A stretch of 64,000 nucleotides of DNA from contig CAVWRK010000010.1 of assembly GCA_963757395.1 (NCBI GenBank), positions 1-64,000 on the forward strand. Direction: 5' to 3'. A program made the translations under genes and the position numbers. Positions 55,300 through 64,000 of the stretch are shown here, in pieces. The notes below the pieces were generated by a model. That model had not been told where the DNA came from, did no database searches, and was given only the letters and a program-made list of their open reading frames with translations. Within the stretch, counting starts at the first letter, position 1; each line of letters begins with the position of its first letter. Source of the DNA: DATAOG01 sp963757395. GTDB taxonomy: Bacteria > Pseudomonadota > Alphaproteobacteria > Geminicoccales > Geminicoccaceae.

Positions 55300-55375
55300 T
55301 GGCGTCCCCTAGGGGACTCGAACCCCTGTTTTCGCCGTGAGAGGGCGACGTCCTGGACCGCTAGACGAAGGGGAC
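55300..55375 (-). tRNA. tRNA-Glu(CTC)
   Basis: Reading the minus strand from 55375: acceptor gtcccct with aggggac, anticodon arm tcgcc-ctctcac-ggcga (anticodon CTC), T-arm cagggg-type stem with loop ttcgagt, discriminator G and encoded CCA at 55302-55300. Regular cloverleaf. Confidence 0.95.
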
Positions 55376-55421
55376 GCGGGCGGCTGGAACCGCTCCTATG
55401 TAGAAGGCGGTAGCGGACAAA

Positions 55422-56726
55422 TCAAGCGCGCGGGGGCGCCCGATCGATGCGCGCGAAGGCGCCGACCAGCTCGATCCGGGCCGACCAGAGGAAAGCATCG
55501 ATCGGCTGCACGAAGAGCAGGCGATAGCCGCCGTCGACCAGGGTGCGGGCATCGCGCGCGAAGGTCGCGGGGTTGCAGGAGGCCATGGCGATCCGCGCGA
55601 CCCGGGAGGCCGCCAGCGCCGTCGCCTGGGCGCGGGCGCCGGCGCGCGGCGGATCGAGGATCACGGCATCCAGACCCTCGAGGGCGGGGCCGGCGAGCGG
55701 AGCGCGCTCGAGATCCCGGCACTCGATCCGCAGCCGGTCGCCGAACCCCGCTCGCCGCGCCGCGCCCGTGGCTGCGGCCAGCATCGAAGGATCGGCGTCG
55801 AGCGCCAGGACCCGATGGCCCGCGGCCGCGAGCGGCAACCCGAGGGTGCCACAACCCGCGAACAGGTCGGCGACCCGGCGGGCATCGCCGATCGCCAGGG
55901 CGACGGCGCCTCGGATCGCGTCCTCGGCGAAGCCGGTCGCCTGCAGGAAGGCGCCGGGCGGCAATTCGACGCGCACGCCCGCGAAGTCGACCCACACCGG
56001 GCGGCGGGCGGCGATCGGCTCCGCCGGGCTGCTTGCCGCCGGACGCCAGGCGAGGCGCGCGACGTCCTCTCGAGCTGCGAACTCGGCCAGCGCTTCGCGC
56101 TCGGCGAGGCCAGGGGGGAGCGCGGACGTCAGCAGCAGGTCGAGGCCGGAGGCGCTCGCCGTGATCTGGACCTCGCCGCCGCGGCGCGCGATCGCGAGCC
56201 TTGCCAGCAGCGGCCGCAGCGCCGGCAGCAAGGCCAGGATCTCGGGGCGTGCGACCGGGCACTCTCTGATCTCGATCAGGGTGTGGGCCGAGCGCATCCG
56301 AAATCCCAGCTGGACCCGGCCGCGAGCGATCGCAAAGGCCAGCCGGACCCGCCGCCGGCTGGCGGGGGGCGTGATCTGCGGCGGCGCCACCTCGATCCCG
56401 TGCAGGCCCCGGCGGGCGAGCGCCTGAGCCACGATCTCGCGCTGCCAGAGGGCGTAGACGGGGGCCGGCAGGTGCTGCAGCTGGCAGCCGCCGCAACTGC
56501 CGAAATGCGGGCAGGGCGCCCGGGCGCGGACCGCTTGATCGAGCGCCGCGATCGGGGCCGCGACGAAACCGTCGCCGCGCCTGGCCGCAAGCCGCACACG
56601 CCAGCGCTCGCCGGGCAAAGCGAGCGGCAGGAACACGCGCGCGTCGCCGTACCGACCGATGCCGTCGCCCTGCGCTCCGAGCTGCTCGATCGTCACCAGG
56701 ACGAGGTCGCCGACCTCCGGCCCCAT
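55422..56726 (-). CDS. rlmD: 23S rRNA (uracil-5)-methyltransferase RlmD/RumA family
   Basis: 434 residues. N-terminal TRAM-like domain (VGDLVLVTIEQLGAQGDGIG), Fe-S cysteines in CPHFGSCGGCQLQHL and RECPV, SAM loop ARRVADLFAGCGTLGLPLAA, and the catalytic DPPRAG and ASCNPATFARDARTLVDGGY. It methylates a uridine at C5 in 23S rRNA. Which site cannot be told from sequence alone. It lies 2 nt downstream of the DUF6476 gene on the same strand. Confidence 0.93.
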   Translation of the reverse strand: MGPEVGDLVLVTIEQLGAQGDGIGRYGDARVFLPLALPGERWRVRLAARRGDGFVAAPIAALDQAVRARAPCPHFGSCGGCQLQHLPAPVYALWQREIVAQALARRGLHGIEVAPPQITPPASRRRVRLAFAIARGRVQLGFRMRSAHTLIEIRECPVARPEILALLPALRPLLARLAIARRGGEVQITASASGLDLLLTSALPPGLAEREALAEFAAREDVARLAWRPAASSPAEPIAARRPVWVDFAGVRVELPPGAFLQATGFAEDAIRGAVALAIGDARRVADLFAGCGTLGLPLAAAGHRVLALDADPSMLAAATGAARRAGFGDRLRIECRDLERAPLAGPALEGLDAVILDPPRAGARAQATALAASRVARIAMASCNPATFARDARTLVDGGYRLLFVQPIDAFLWSARIELVGAFARIDRAPPRA

Positions 56727-56728
56727 CG

Positions 56729-57028
56729 TCAGTCTTCGGGCTGCAGCCAGAGCAGGCTCGCGGGCTCGCCGGTGCGCGGATCGACCACGGCGAGGAACTG
56801 CCGGCCGCCGGCGGCGGTGCCGAGCAGCAGCCAGCGGCTGCCGTCGACCGCCACCTGCTCGACGCGGGCGCCCTTGGGCAGGCTGATCGCGACCGGCAAT
56901 TCCCGGACGACCTTGTGGTCGCCACGGCCATGGAGAAGGATCAGCACCACCAAGAGGCCGGTGCCGGCGATCAGCGCGACCCCGCCGGCGATCACAAAGG
57001 CCTTGAGCAGGTTCGGAATGGTGTCCAC
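56729..57028 (-). CDS. DUF6476-family membrane-anchored protein
   Basis: 99 residues: MDTIPNLLKAFVIAGGVALI with one membrane helix, then a periplasmic domain VVRELPVAISLPKGARVEQV, SRWLLLGTAAGGRQFLAVVD and PRTGEPASLLWLQ. This matches a small alphaproteobacterial family without known function. It is divergent from rluD, with 11 bp between starts, so the promoters overlap. Confidence 0.85.
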   Translation of the reverse strand: MDTIPNLLKAFVIAGGVALIAGTGLLVVLILLHGRGDHKVVRELPVAISLPKGARVEQVAVDGSRWLLLGTAAGGRQFLAVVDPRTGEPASLLWLQPED

Positions 57029-57039
57029 CTTAGTCGCCG

Positions 57040-58044
57040 ATGACCCGCCGGACCCTGACCCTGACCGCCGCCGCGGCCGATGCCGGCCAGCGCCTGGACA
57101 AGTTCCTCGCCGGCCGCCTGCCGGAATTTTCGCGCGCGCGGCTCCAGGCGCTGCTCGAGGCGGGTGAGGTCGCCCGCGACGGGGTCGTGATAGCCGAGGG
57201 CGCGAGCCGGGTCAAACCGGGCCAGCGGTTCGCGGTCGGCGTGCCCGAGCCGAAGCCCGCAACCCCCGAGCCTGAGGCGATCCCGTTCGAGGTGCTGTAC
57301 GAGGACGCCCATCTGCTGGTGCTCGACAAACCGGCCGGCCTCGTGGTCCATCCGGCGCCGGGCCACGCCCGCGGCACCCTGGTCAACGCGCTCCTGGCCC
57401 ATTGCGCCGGCAGCCTGTCGGGCATCGGCGGGGTGCTGCGGCCGGGCATCGTCCATCGTCTCGACAAGGACGCGAGCGGTCTGATGGTGGTCGCCAAGGA
57501 CGACCAGGCCCATGTCCGTCTGGCGGCCCAGTTCAGCGTCCACCGGATCGAGCGTGGCTACACCGCGATCGTCTGGGGGCGGCCGCCGCGCCCGGCCGGC
57601 TCGATCGAGCGGCCGATCGGCCGCCATCCGAGGGACCGCAAGCGCATGGCCGTGGTCGAGGGCGGCAAGCGCGCGCTCACCCACTACCGGCTCGAGGCGA
57701 CCGCGGGCGAGCTCGCCGCGCGCCTCGGTCTGACGCTCGCGACCGGGCGGACCCACCAGATCCGGGTCCATCTCGGCGTCCTCGGCCTCGGCATCGTCGG
57801 CGATCCGATCTATCGGCCCAGGCGCCGGCCGGCACCGAGCCCGGCGCTGGCCGAGCATCTGGCGGCCTTCGGCCGTCTCGCCCTCCACGCTCGACGCCTC
57901 GGTTTCGAGCATCCGATCACGGGCGCGAAGGTCCTTCTCGAACGCCCGCCGCCGCCCAGTTTCGATCGTCTGTTCGAATCTTTGCAGGCGGAACCGACAA
58001 ATTTACCGAACGTTAACCATAGGTGCGGTACACTTCGCGCCTAG
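57040..58044 (+). CDS. rluD: RluA-family 23S rRNA pseudouridine synthase (RluD-like)
   Basis: 334 residues: S4 RNA-binding domain DAGQRLDKFLAGRLPEFSRA, then LLVLDKPAGLVVHPAPGHAR, the catalytic GIVHRLDKDASGLMVVAKDD (Asp in HRLDKDASG) and GRTHQIRVHLGVLGLGIVGD. The S4 plus catalytic architecture fits RluD, which modifies helix 69 of 23S rRNA. It lies 30 bp ahead of rpoH in the same direction, a conserved pairing in related bacteria. Confidence 0.94.
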   Translation: MTRRTLTLTAAAADAGQRLDKFLAGRLPEFSRARLQALLEAGEVARDGVVIAEGASRVKPGQRFAVGVPEPKPATPEPEAIPFEVLYEDAHLLVLDKPAGLVVHPAPGHARGTLVNALLAHCAGSLSGIGGVLRPGIVHRLDKDASGLMVVAKDDQAHVRLAAQFSVHRIERGYTAIVWGRPPRPAGSIERPIGRHPRDRKRMAVVEGGKRALTHYRLEATAGELAARLGLTLATGRTHQIRVHLGVLGLGIVGDPIYRPRRRPAPSPALAEHLAAFGRLALHARRLGFEHPITGAKVLLERPPPPSFDRLFESLQAEPTNLPNVNHRCGTLRA

Positions 58045-58074
58045 GAGCGAACCCGCCGGCGCACTGGATTTCCG

Positions 58075-59055
58075 ATGCCCGTCGACTATGATGGGCCGAC
58101 GTTCAGCCTCCGGAGTGCGACCACTTTGGCGAACTTTCTGACGGTCCCGGCAACGGGCTCGAGTTTCGCCCGTTATCTCGAGGAGATCCGCCGGTTTCCG
58201 ATGCTGGAGCCGGACCAGGAGTTCGTGCTCGCCAAGCAGTGGCAGGAGCATGGCGACGTCGAGGCGGCGCACAAGCTGGTCACCAGCCACCTGCGCCTGG
58301 TCGCCAAGATCGCGATGGGCTACCGCGGCTATGGCCTGCCCCTCAACGAGATCATCTCCGAGGGCAACGTCGGGCTGATGCAGGCGGTCAAGCGGTTCGA
58401 TCCGGACCGCGGCTTCCGGCTCGCGACCTACGCCATGTGGTGGATCCGGGCCGCGATCCAGGAATACATCCTGCACAGCTGGTCGCTGGTCAAGATGGGC
58501 ACCACGGCGGCGCAGAAGAAGCTCTTTTTCAACTTGCGCAAGCTCAAGGGCCAGATGCAGGCGATCGACGAGGGCGATCTGCATCCCGAGACGGTCAAGG
58601 CGATCGCCGAGCGGCTGGACGTGACCGAGACCGAGGTGATCGAGATGAACCGTCGGCTCGCGGGCGCCGACCATTCGCTGAACGTGCCGCTGCGCGTCGA
58701 CAGCGACATGGAATGGCAGGACTGGCTGGTCGACGACAGCGCCAGCCAGGAGACCGCGGTGGTCGAGGCCGACGAGTACGATCACCGGCGCTCGCTGCTG
58801 CATCGGGCGATGGCGGTCCTGAACGAGCGCGAGCGGCACATCCTGACCGAGCGCCGCCTGAAGGAAGAGCCGACCACCCTCGAGGAGCTGAGCGCCAGCT
58901 ACGGCATCTCGCGCGAGCGCGTGCGCCAGATCGAGGTGCGCGCGTTCGAGAAGCTGCAGCGCGCGATCCGGTCGCTGGAGGCGGAGCAGGCCGCGAGCCT
59001 CGCGGCGCTGCCGCCAGCGGCCCGCCAAGGAGAACCCCGCCGGCCGACGATGTGA
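58075..59055 (+). CDS. rpoH: RNA polymerase sigma factor RpoH (sigma-32)
   Basis: 326 residues. Region 1.2 RYLEEIRRFPMLEPDQEFVL; region 2 GYRGYGLPLNEIISEGNVGL, FRLATYAMWWIRAAIQEYIL; the diagnostic RpoH box QKKLFFNLR; region 4 with SYGISRERVRQIEVRAFEKL. The RpoH box separates it from other sigma-70 proteins. It directs heat-shock transcription and may control hsp20-lon at 36 kb. A near-match to a CtrA site (ttta-N7-ttaa, 58003-58017) precedes it. Other rpoH copies elsewhere are possible. Confidence 0.97.
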   Translation: MPVDYDGPTFSLRSATTLANFLTVPATGSSFARYLEEIRRFPMLEPDQEFVLAKQWQEHGDVEAAHKLVTSHLRLVAKIAMGYRGYGLPLNEIISEGNVGLMQAVKRFDPDRGFRLATYAMWWIRAAIQEYILHSWSLVKMGTTAAQKKLFFNLRKLKGQMQAIDEGDLHPETVKAIAERLDVTETEVIEMNRRLAGADHSLNVPLRVDSDMEWQDWLVDDSASQETAVVEADEYDHRRSLLHRAMAVLNERERHILTERRLKEEPTTLEELSASYGISRERVRQIEVRAFEKLQRAIRSLEAEQAASLAALPPAARQGEPRRPTM

Positions 59056-59111
59056 GCTTCGGCCGGCGCCCGCGGACGGACCAGAGGTCGGGCGCAACCG
59101 CTGGCGTCCGG

Positions 59112-59250
59112 CTTGGCACCAGAGCTTGGCGACCTGGCCTTGGCGACCTGGCCTTGGCGACCTGGCTTTGGCGACCTGGCTTTGGCGACCTGGCTTTGGC
59201 GACCTGGCCTTGGGGACCAGGGCTTGGGCACCGGGGCTTGGGGACCGGAG
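59112..59250 (+). repeat. 14-bp minisatellite, about ten units
   Basis: Six near-perfect units of (c/t)ttggcgacctggc between 59125 and 59208, with degenerate units on both sides up to 59250. The period, 14 bp, is not a multiple of three. It begins 57 bp beyond the rpoH stop and ends next to the MFS gene stop, between convergent genes. Confidence 0.92.
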
Positions 59251-59256
59251 CCCAGG

Positions 59257-60537
59257 TCATGGGCGGGCGCCGGACGGTGTGTCGGCCGGGCGGGCGCGGG
59301 AGGGCGTTGCCGTCCTGGCGCCGCGTGAGGCGGGACGCTCGGGCGCCTGGCGATAGACCAGGAGCGCCGCGAGCAGCATGCAAGCGAGCAGGGCGAACAC
59401 CAGGCGATAGCCCGCGGCCGAGCCGAGCGCCCCGCCGCCCCCGGTCAGGCCGACCACGAAGCCCGAGAGCCACTGCGCGCCAAAGGCCGACCCGAGCGCC
59501 GAGAGGTTGATGGTCGTGACCAGGCGGCCGGCGCGCTCGATCGGCACGAAGCTCCGGCCATGGGCCGTGAGCGTGACGTAGAACGGGCTCGCGAGGCCGA
59601 GGCCCAGGAACAGCACGACCACCAGCCAGAGCGGCGGTTCGGGCAGGCTCGCGAGCGTCCCGAGGATCAGCATGCTGGCGCCGGCGCCGGCCAGGACCAC
59701 GCCCCGCCGGGTCCCGAACCAGCGATCGAGCGGGCCATAGGCGAGCGTGCCGAGGTTGAGCATCAGGACCATGCCGAGCAGGACGTAGCTGGTCTGGTCC
59801 TGGCCGAGGCCGTAGACGTCCCGGAGATAGGGCCCGGCCCAGAGGCCGCCGGTGCTCATGAAGGGTGCGATCGTGCAGGCGGCCATCGCGAAGATCCGGC
59901 GCAGATCGGGATCGCCCGGCAGGGCCCAGAGGCCGCGGAGGCTTTCGCCCAGGCTCTCGCGGGCAGCGCCCCGGACGGTCGCGGCGCCGGGCGAGTCCTG
60001 GATCAGGGCCGCGGCCGCGATCACGGCGAGCGCGCACAGCAGGTCGATCGTGAGGTAGGTCGGCGTCCAGCCGAAGACGTGGAGGGCGAGCGCCAGCGGT
60101 GTGGTCGCGAGCAGGCCGCCGATCAGGCTGCCGAGAGCCAGCACGGTCGCCGCGACCGTGGCAAAGCGCTCCGGCGGCGCCCAGCGCATGGTCAGCAGCA
60201 TGATGCTGGTGACCACGCCCGCGAAGCCGGCGCCGATCAGGAAACGGCCGGCCGCGAGGCCCATGAAGCCGGTGGCGACCGCGAACAGCAGCGTGCCGAG
60301 CAGGGCGAGCCCGGCCATCGCCGAGACGGTCCGGCGCGCGCCGAAGCGATCGAACGCGAGCCCGGCCGGCAGCTGCACCACCGCCGAGGCGAGCAGCATG
60401 GCGCCGATCACCAGGCCGATCTGGCCGGCGCCCAGGCCGAAGCTGCGATCGAGCTCGAGCGCGACCACGCCGCCCGAGGCGCGATGCAGCTGGGCGATCA
60501 CGAGCAACCCGCCGGCGACGGTGAGCACACGAAGCAT
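59257..60537 (-). CDS. MFS transporter
   Basis: 426 residues with about 12 hydrophobic segments. The start MLRVLTVAGGLLVIAQLHRA has an unusually short cytoplasmic N-terminus. Family motif A appears as LAFDRFGARRTVSAMAGLAL between helices 2 and 3, and GPLDRWFGTRRGVVLAGAGA is the second-half equivalent. The C-terminal tail is Arg/Pro-rich. No substrate can be assigned. A second MFS gene lies 63 bp upstream, transcribed in the same direction; the two are different in sequence. Confidence 0.9.
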   Translation of the reverse strand: MLRVLTVAGGLLVIAQLHRASGGVVALELDRSFGLGAGQIGLVIGAMLLASAVVQLPAGLAFDRFGARRTVSAMAGLALLGTLLFAVATGFMGLAAGRFLIGAGFAGVVTSIMLLTMRWAPPERFATVAATVLALGSLIGGLLATTPLALALHVFGWTPTYLTIDLLCALAVIAAAALIQDSPGAATVRGAARESLGESLRGLWALPGDPDLRRIFAMAACTIAPFMSTGGLWAGPYLRDVYGLGQDQTSYVLLGMVLMLNLGTLAYGPLDRWFGTRRGVVLAGAGASMLILGTLASLPEPPLWLVVVLFLGLGLASPFYVTLTAHGRSFVPIERAGRLVTTINLSALGSAFGAQWLSGFVVGLTGGGGALGSAAGYRLVFALLACMLLAALLVYRQAPERPASRGARTATPSRARPADTPSGARP

Positions 60538-60600
60538 CGGATCAGGATAACCGCGCGCCGGCGCCGGCGTCGATCGCCGCGGCGCCTCGGGAGTGCGCGC

Positions 60601-61833
60601 CTACCGGCTCGCCGATGCGGCCGCCGGCCGATCCTGGCGGGCGCCGACGAAGACCACGATCAGGGTCAGCAGGCTGAGCCCGGCGATCACCCAGAACAGA
60701 TTGCCGGGATTGCCGAGGTCGAGCACCAGGCCGAACAGCAGCGGCCCGGCGATGCCGCCGATGCTGAAGCCGGTGGTCACGAAGCCGAACACCTTGCCGC
60801 TCGAGCCCGGCGGCGTGACCGCGCTCACCATCATGTCGCGCGACGGCGCGACCACGCCCGAGAACAGCCCGGCGCAGCCGAACAGCACGCTGACCAGCAG
60901 GACCGGCGGCCGCAGCAGCGGGATCGCGGCCGAGAACAGCGCGACCAGCAGGAAGCAGCCGGCGACCACCTGGTGATGCTGCCGGGTCCGATCGGCGATC
61001 CAGCCGCCGAGCAGCACGCCGAAGGTGCTGGCCACGAGATAGACGGTGAGCGGCAGGGTCGCCGCCGCCAGATCGACCTGGTACAGGGACTGGATGGCGG
61101 CCACGCTGAAGCTCGTGTAGCCACCGAGGCTGAACGCCAGCATCACGAAGAACACCAGCGCCATCAGGATCGGCCCGCTGAGCAGCAGGCGCCAGCCGGG
61201 CGCCGCCGCGCCGCTCCCGGTCGCCCGGTGCCTGGCGTCGGCGTCGGCGCGCAGAATGGCGCTGTTGGCGAGCATCACCGCGGTCACGACCAGACCGGCG
61301 ACGCCCGCGAGCAGCAACGCGAGCCGCCAGCCGAACACCGCCGCCAGCGAGACGATCACCGGCGGCGCCGCCGCGAAGCCGGCATAGCCGCCGAAGGTGT
61401 GGATCGAGAACGCGCGGCCCTTCCGCCCGGTGTCGACGGCCGCCGACAGGATCGCGTAGTCGGCCGGGTGGAAGACGCTGTTGCCGAGCCCGGCGACCAC
61501 CATCAGCAGGAGCAGCATCGGATAGCTCGGCCAGACCCCGACCAGGCCGATCGCCAGGCTGAACAGGGCCAGGCCGGTCATCAGGATGCCGCGCGCGCCG
61601 AACCGGTCGACCAAAAAGCCGACCGGCGCCTGGGTCAGCGCGGTGACCCCGTTGAGCACCGCGATCGCGAAGCCGAGCTGCACGTAGTCGACCCCGAGCG
61701 CGTCCTTGAGCAGCGGGAACAGGGGCGGCAGCAGCAGGATATAGAAGTGGCTGAGAAAATGCCCGGTGCCGATCAGGCTCATCACCTTGAGATCGTGGCG
61801 GGCGGGCAGGGCGGCGGTCTGGATCGCGGTCAT
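60601..61833 (-). CDS. MFS transporter (fosmidomycin-resistance-like)
   Basis: 410 residues with about 12 membrane segments. It starts MTAIQTAALPARHDLKVMSL and IGTGHFLSHFYILLLPPLFP, with GFLVDRFGARGILMTGLALF as motif A and GNSVFHPADYAILSAAVDTG, a pattern shared with Fsr-type exporters. The substrate is unknown. A same-strand MBL hydrolase gene lies 85 bp upstream. Confidence 0.9.
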   Translation of the reverse strand: MTAIQTAALPARHDLKVMSLIGTGHFLSHFYILLLPPLFPLLKDALGVDYVQLGFAIAVLNGVTALTQAPVGFLVDRFGARGILMTGLALFSLAIGLVGVWPSYPMLLLLMVVAGLGNSVFHPADYAILSAAVDTGRKGRAFSIHTFGGYAGFAAAPPVIVSLAAVFGWRLALLLAGVAGLVVTAVMLANSAILRADADARHRATGSGAAAPGWRLLLSGPILMALVFFVMLAFSLGGYTSFSVAAIQSLYQVDLAAATLPLTVYLVASTFGVLLGGWIADRTRQHHQVVAGCFLLVALFSAAIPLLRPPVLLVSVLFGCAGLFSGVVAPSRDMMVSAVTPPGSSGKVFGFVTTGFSIGGIAGPLLFGLVLDLGNPGNLFWVIAGLSLLTLIVVFVGARQDRPAAASASR

Positions 61834-61917
61834 GGCGCCAGATTGGCAGATTCCCGGGGGTCGGGAAAGCGGCTGCGGCCTTCGACCTCACCCGTCGCCG
61901 CCTCGAAGCCGGGGGGC

Positions 61918-62739
61918 TCAGCCGCCCGGCAGCACCAGGACCTGGTGATAGGGCAGGGTGGCGCGCGAGAGCGTCACGGTCGGCGTCTCGCTGATCACGA
62001 CGTCGTAGCGATCGCGCACCAGCTTCAGAAAACGGGCGAGCGTGAACGGGCTGAAGTAGTGCATCGGGATGACCAGCGCCGGCCGGATCTGCTCGATCAC
62101 CTCGACCATCAGCTCCTGGGCCATCGTGTAGCTGCCGTCGACCGGGACCAGGAGCACGTCGATCTGGCCGAGCTCGCCCAGGTGGACGTCGGTCAGCAGG
62201 TGATGCAGGTGGCCGAGATGGGCGATGCAGAGGCCGGCGGTCTCGAACACGAAGATCGAGTTGCCGTTGATCCGGACGCCACCCGCCTCGCGGACGTTGG
62301 TCGGGACGTTGCGGACGTGCAGGTCGAGATAGGTGAGGTCGTGGCGGGCGACGCCGCCGCCCGGGTCCCAACCGCGCAGCACGTGCTCGATCCTGGGATC
62401 GGGATGGTCGGTGTAGTGGGTCGTGTGCGCGTTGTTCATGGTCGCGATCGCGGGCGGTTCGAAGCCCCCGAGGAAGCCGTTGTAGTCGGTGACGGCACTC
62501 GCCCCGGCCGGGGTCTCGATCAGGAAGCTGGAATGGCCGAGGAAGGTCAGGCGGACGCTCGCGGCCGGCACCGCCGCCGGCCCGCCGGCTGCCGGCAGCA
62601 CGCGCGCCGGGCCCTCGGCGATCGGGAAGCATTGCGCGAGCGCGGGCACGGCGGCGAGCGCCGGCCAGAGCGCCGCGAGGCAGGCGAGCAGCCAGCGCCG
62701 GGCGCGCGGGCGCGGATCGTCGGCGACGCGGCTCGTCAT
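61918..62739 (-). CDS. Secreted MBL-fold metallohydrolase (UlaG-like)
   Basis: 273 residues from ATG 62739 with ggaggggg upstream. A signal peptide (RWLLACLAALWPALAAVPAL, then AQC) precedes the beta-lactamase fold: SVRLTFLGHSSFLIETPAGA, MNNAHTTHYTDHPDP (HxxxxDH-like), CIAHLGHLHHLLTDVHLGEL and ALVIPMHYFSPFTLARFLKL. The histidines fit a two-metal site. UlaG-like enzymes act on lactones or phosphodiesters; the substrate here is unknown. Export makes it likely to be periplasmic. Confidence 0.88.
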   Translation of the reverse strand: MTSRVADDPRPRARRWLLACLAALWPALAAVPALAQCFPIAEGPARVLPAAGGPAAVPAASVRLTFLGHSSFLIETPAGASAVTDYNGFLGGFEPPAIATMNNAHTTHYTDHPDPRIEHVLRGWDPGGGVARHDLTYLDLHVRNVPTNVREAGGVRINGNSIFVFETAGLCIAHLGHLHHLLTDVHLGELGQIDVLLVPVDGSYTMAQELMVEVIEQIRPALVIPMHYFSPFTLARFLKLVRDRYDVVISETPTVTLSRATLPYHQVLVLPGG

Positions 62740-62858
62740 GCCCCCTCCTTCGGCCCGGCCGGACCGGGCAGCCTGCGCGGGACTCGACAATCCCGGCCCG
62801 CTGTTGAAACCTAGCCGCTCCGCCACGTAGAGCAAGCCGGCCTGAAAGGATCCCGTCG

Positions 62859-63815
62859 ATGCCCGAGCTGAACCCGCAGATGGCCGCCATCCTCGCCCTG
62901 GTTGCCGAGGCGATGAAGGACCGCCCGGAGCGCACCGCGCTTTCCCCGGTCGACGCGCGGGCGCAGACCAACGCCACCACCGAGGCGTTCTGGAACGCCG
63001 ACCGGCCGGTGATTTGGGCGGTCTACAACCACGAGATCCCGGGTCCGGGCGGAGGCATCCGTGTCCGTCTGTACGATCCGGGCATCCCGCGGCCGGCGCC
63101 CTGCCTGATCTACATCCATGGCGGCGGCTGGGTGATCTGCAGCCTCGATACCCACGACGGCGTCTGCCGGCGCCTGGCCCAGGCGGGCGGGTTCCTGGTC
63201 GCGAGCGTCGACTACCGCCTGGCGCCGGAGGACAAGTTTCCGGCCCCGCTCGAGGACTGCGTCGCGGCGGTCCGCTGGCTCGCCAAGCATGGTGGCGACT
63301 GGGGAATCGACACCCAGCGGCTCGCGATCGGCGGCGACAGCGCCGGCGCCAATCTCTCGCTCGCGACCCTGCTGAGCCTCCGTGACTCGGGCGCGAATCC
63401 GCTGCGTGCGGGCCTCCTGATCTACGGCGCCTACGCGGCCTACAGGGAGGGCTCGGAGACCGCCTCGCAACGGGCGTTCGGCGACGGCAGCTACATCCTC
63501 TCGGTCGCCGAAATGCGCTGGTTCTGGGACCACTACGTCAAGGACGGGTCCGACGACCGCAACCCGCTCGCGGTACCGCTGCTGGCCGATCTCGGGGATC
63601 TGCCGCCGCTGATGCTGACGGCGGCCGAGCTCGACCCGCTGCTCGACGACACGACCGCGCTGGTGGCAAAGCTCGAGGCGGCGGGCGTCCCGCATCGGTA
63701 CGTGCTTTGGCCGGGGGTCACCCACGCTTGCATCCAGATGACGCGCATGCTCGACGTTGCCAAGAACCACACCGAGGACATGGCTGGCTGGATGCGCGCG
63801 CAACTCGACGCCTGA
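62859..63815 (+). CDS. HSL-family alpha/beta hydrolase (esterase/lipase)
   Basis: 318 residues. Oxyanion-hole motif CLIYIHGGGWVICSLDTHDG, then VASVDYRLAPEDKFPAPLED, nucleophile RLAIGGDSAGANLSLATLLS, acid LTAAELDPLLDDTTALVAKL and histidine WPGVTHACIQMTRML. All triad residues of the hormone-sensitive lipase family are in place. No signal peptide, so probably cytosolic. Substrate unknown. It is divergent from the MBL gene with 119 bp between starts. Confidence 0.93.
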   Translation: MPELNPQMAAILALVAEAMKDRPERTALSPVDARAQTNATTEAFWNADRPVIWAVYNHEIPGPGGGIRVRLYDPGIPRPAPCLIYIHGGGWVICSLDTHDGVCRRLAQAGGFLVASVDYRLAPEDKFPAPLEDCVAAVRWLAKHGGDWGIDTQRLAIGGDSAGANLSLATLLSLRDSGANPLRAGLLIYGAYAAYREGSETASQRAFGDGSYILSVAEMRWFWDHYVKDGSDDRNPLAVPLLADLGDLPPLMLTAAELDPLLDDTTALVAKLEAAGVPHRYVLWPGVTHACIQMTRMLDVAKNHTEDMAGWMRAQLDA

Positions 63816-64000
63816 ATCCTGCGCTCGACGCCTATGGCCCGAAAGGCGGCGCGCGCCGCCACGGCGGCGCCGCGGGCGGGCGCGTCTGGATCTCGCAAAA
63901 GCGGAGCCTGGGCGCTATGCTCCCCGGCTGAGCTTTGTAGCGGATGTGGCCGAGACGCGCTATGCGAGGGACGTGGCAACAAACCTGCGGGATCGCTTGC

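Noticed and set aside
59560..62814. 1084-codon open frame opposite the two MFS genes and the MBL gene
   Set aside because: Product is a Gln/Arg/Asp-rich low-complexity string, as expected from the complement of membrane-protein codons.
63945..64000. Possible gene start (VAETRYARDVATNL) running off the right edge
   Set aside because: Only 18 codons are visible, there is no clear ribosome binding site, and the resemblance to cyclase N-termini stops after six residues.

Overview
The window reads as high-GC alphaproteobacterial DNA, probably from a Rhodospirillales/Geminicoccaceae-like genome. This placement is inferred from several features: the gene order DUF6476-rluD-rpoH, a hopanoid gene (hpnA), perfect TTAA-N7-TTAA sites of the kind bound by CtrA, and an alphaproteobacterial style of plasmid RepA. 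No rRNA or phylogenetic marker set is present to fix the taxon.

Region 1 (about 1-23,576) is a decayed mobile region. It holds a partial winged-helix replication-type gene, a parDE addiction module with a broken toxin, and a multiply frameshifted plasmid repA followed by three iterons and an AT-rich stretch. Further on are a remnant of a conjugation-type ATPase (Walker A), fragments of tyrosine recombinases, and pieces of IS3, IS1380, IS256 and IS1634 elements. Its right end has an AlpA-type regulator, a broken tyrosine integrase and the 3' half of a tRNA-Arg(CCG), which looks like an attachment site. Cargo genes are mostly broken: a PAP2 phosphatase / metallophosphoesterase / diacylglycerol kinase cluster (the kinase cut by an intact IS3 element), two tandem periplasmic binding proteins, an SCO copper chaperone, an alpha/beta hydrolase and a methyltransferase. 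One intact gene, hpnA, sits between gene stubs.

Region 2 (23,577-28,470) carries two adjacent RelE/HigB-type toxin-antitoxin pairs, one with a perfect 18-bp palindromic operator. It also has a complete IS66 element that splits an AT-rich membrane-protein gene of unknown function.

Region 3 (28,470-64,000) is mostly intact chromosome. It includes a form-II-like molybdenum hydroxylase large subunit, glpD, tRNA-Arg(CCT), hsp20-lon, an FrcA-like sugar ABC ATPase and two tandem sugar-binding proteins. After these come ccmI (with one frameshift), a cNMP-FHA fusion protein, ilvD, and the operon coxD-coxE-xdhC-mobA-like that matures molybdenum hydroxylases. The right end has tRNA-Glu(CTC), rlmD, a DUF6476 gene, rluD, rpoH, two MFS transporters, an MBL-fold hydrolase and an HSL-type esterase. 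A small accessory patch at 40.8-46.3 kb holds VapBC, a HicB remnant, a deleted DUF4062 gene and two tandem broken MntA-HepT modules.

Functional links: the coxDE/xdhC/mobA operon could mature the hydroxylase encoded 21 kb away; RpoH is a plausible regulator of hsp20-lon; and the ABC ATPase and the two binding proteins probably belong to one sugar importer whose permease is not in the window. The most distinctive observations are the fossil plasmid inside a tRNA-anchored island, a 24-codon micro-ORF with a 14-nt perfect match to the anti-Shine-Dalgarno region, two minisatellites, and a C2H2-type zinc-finger ORF overlapping the PAP2 gene.
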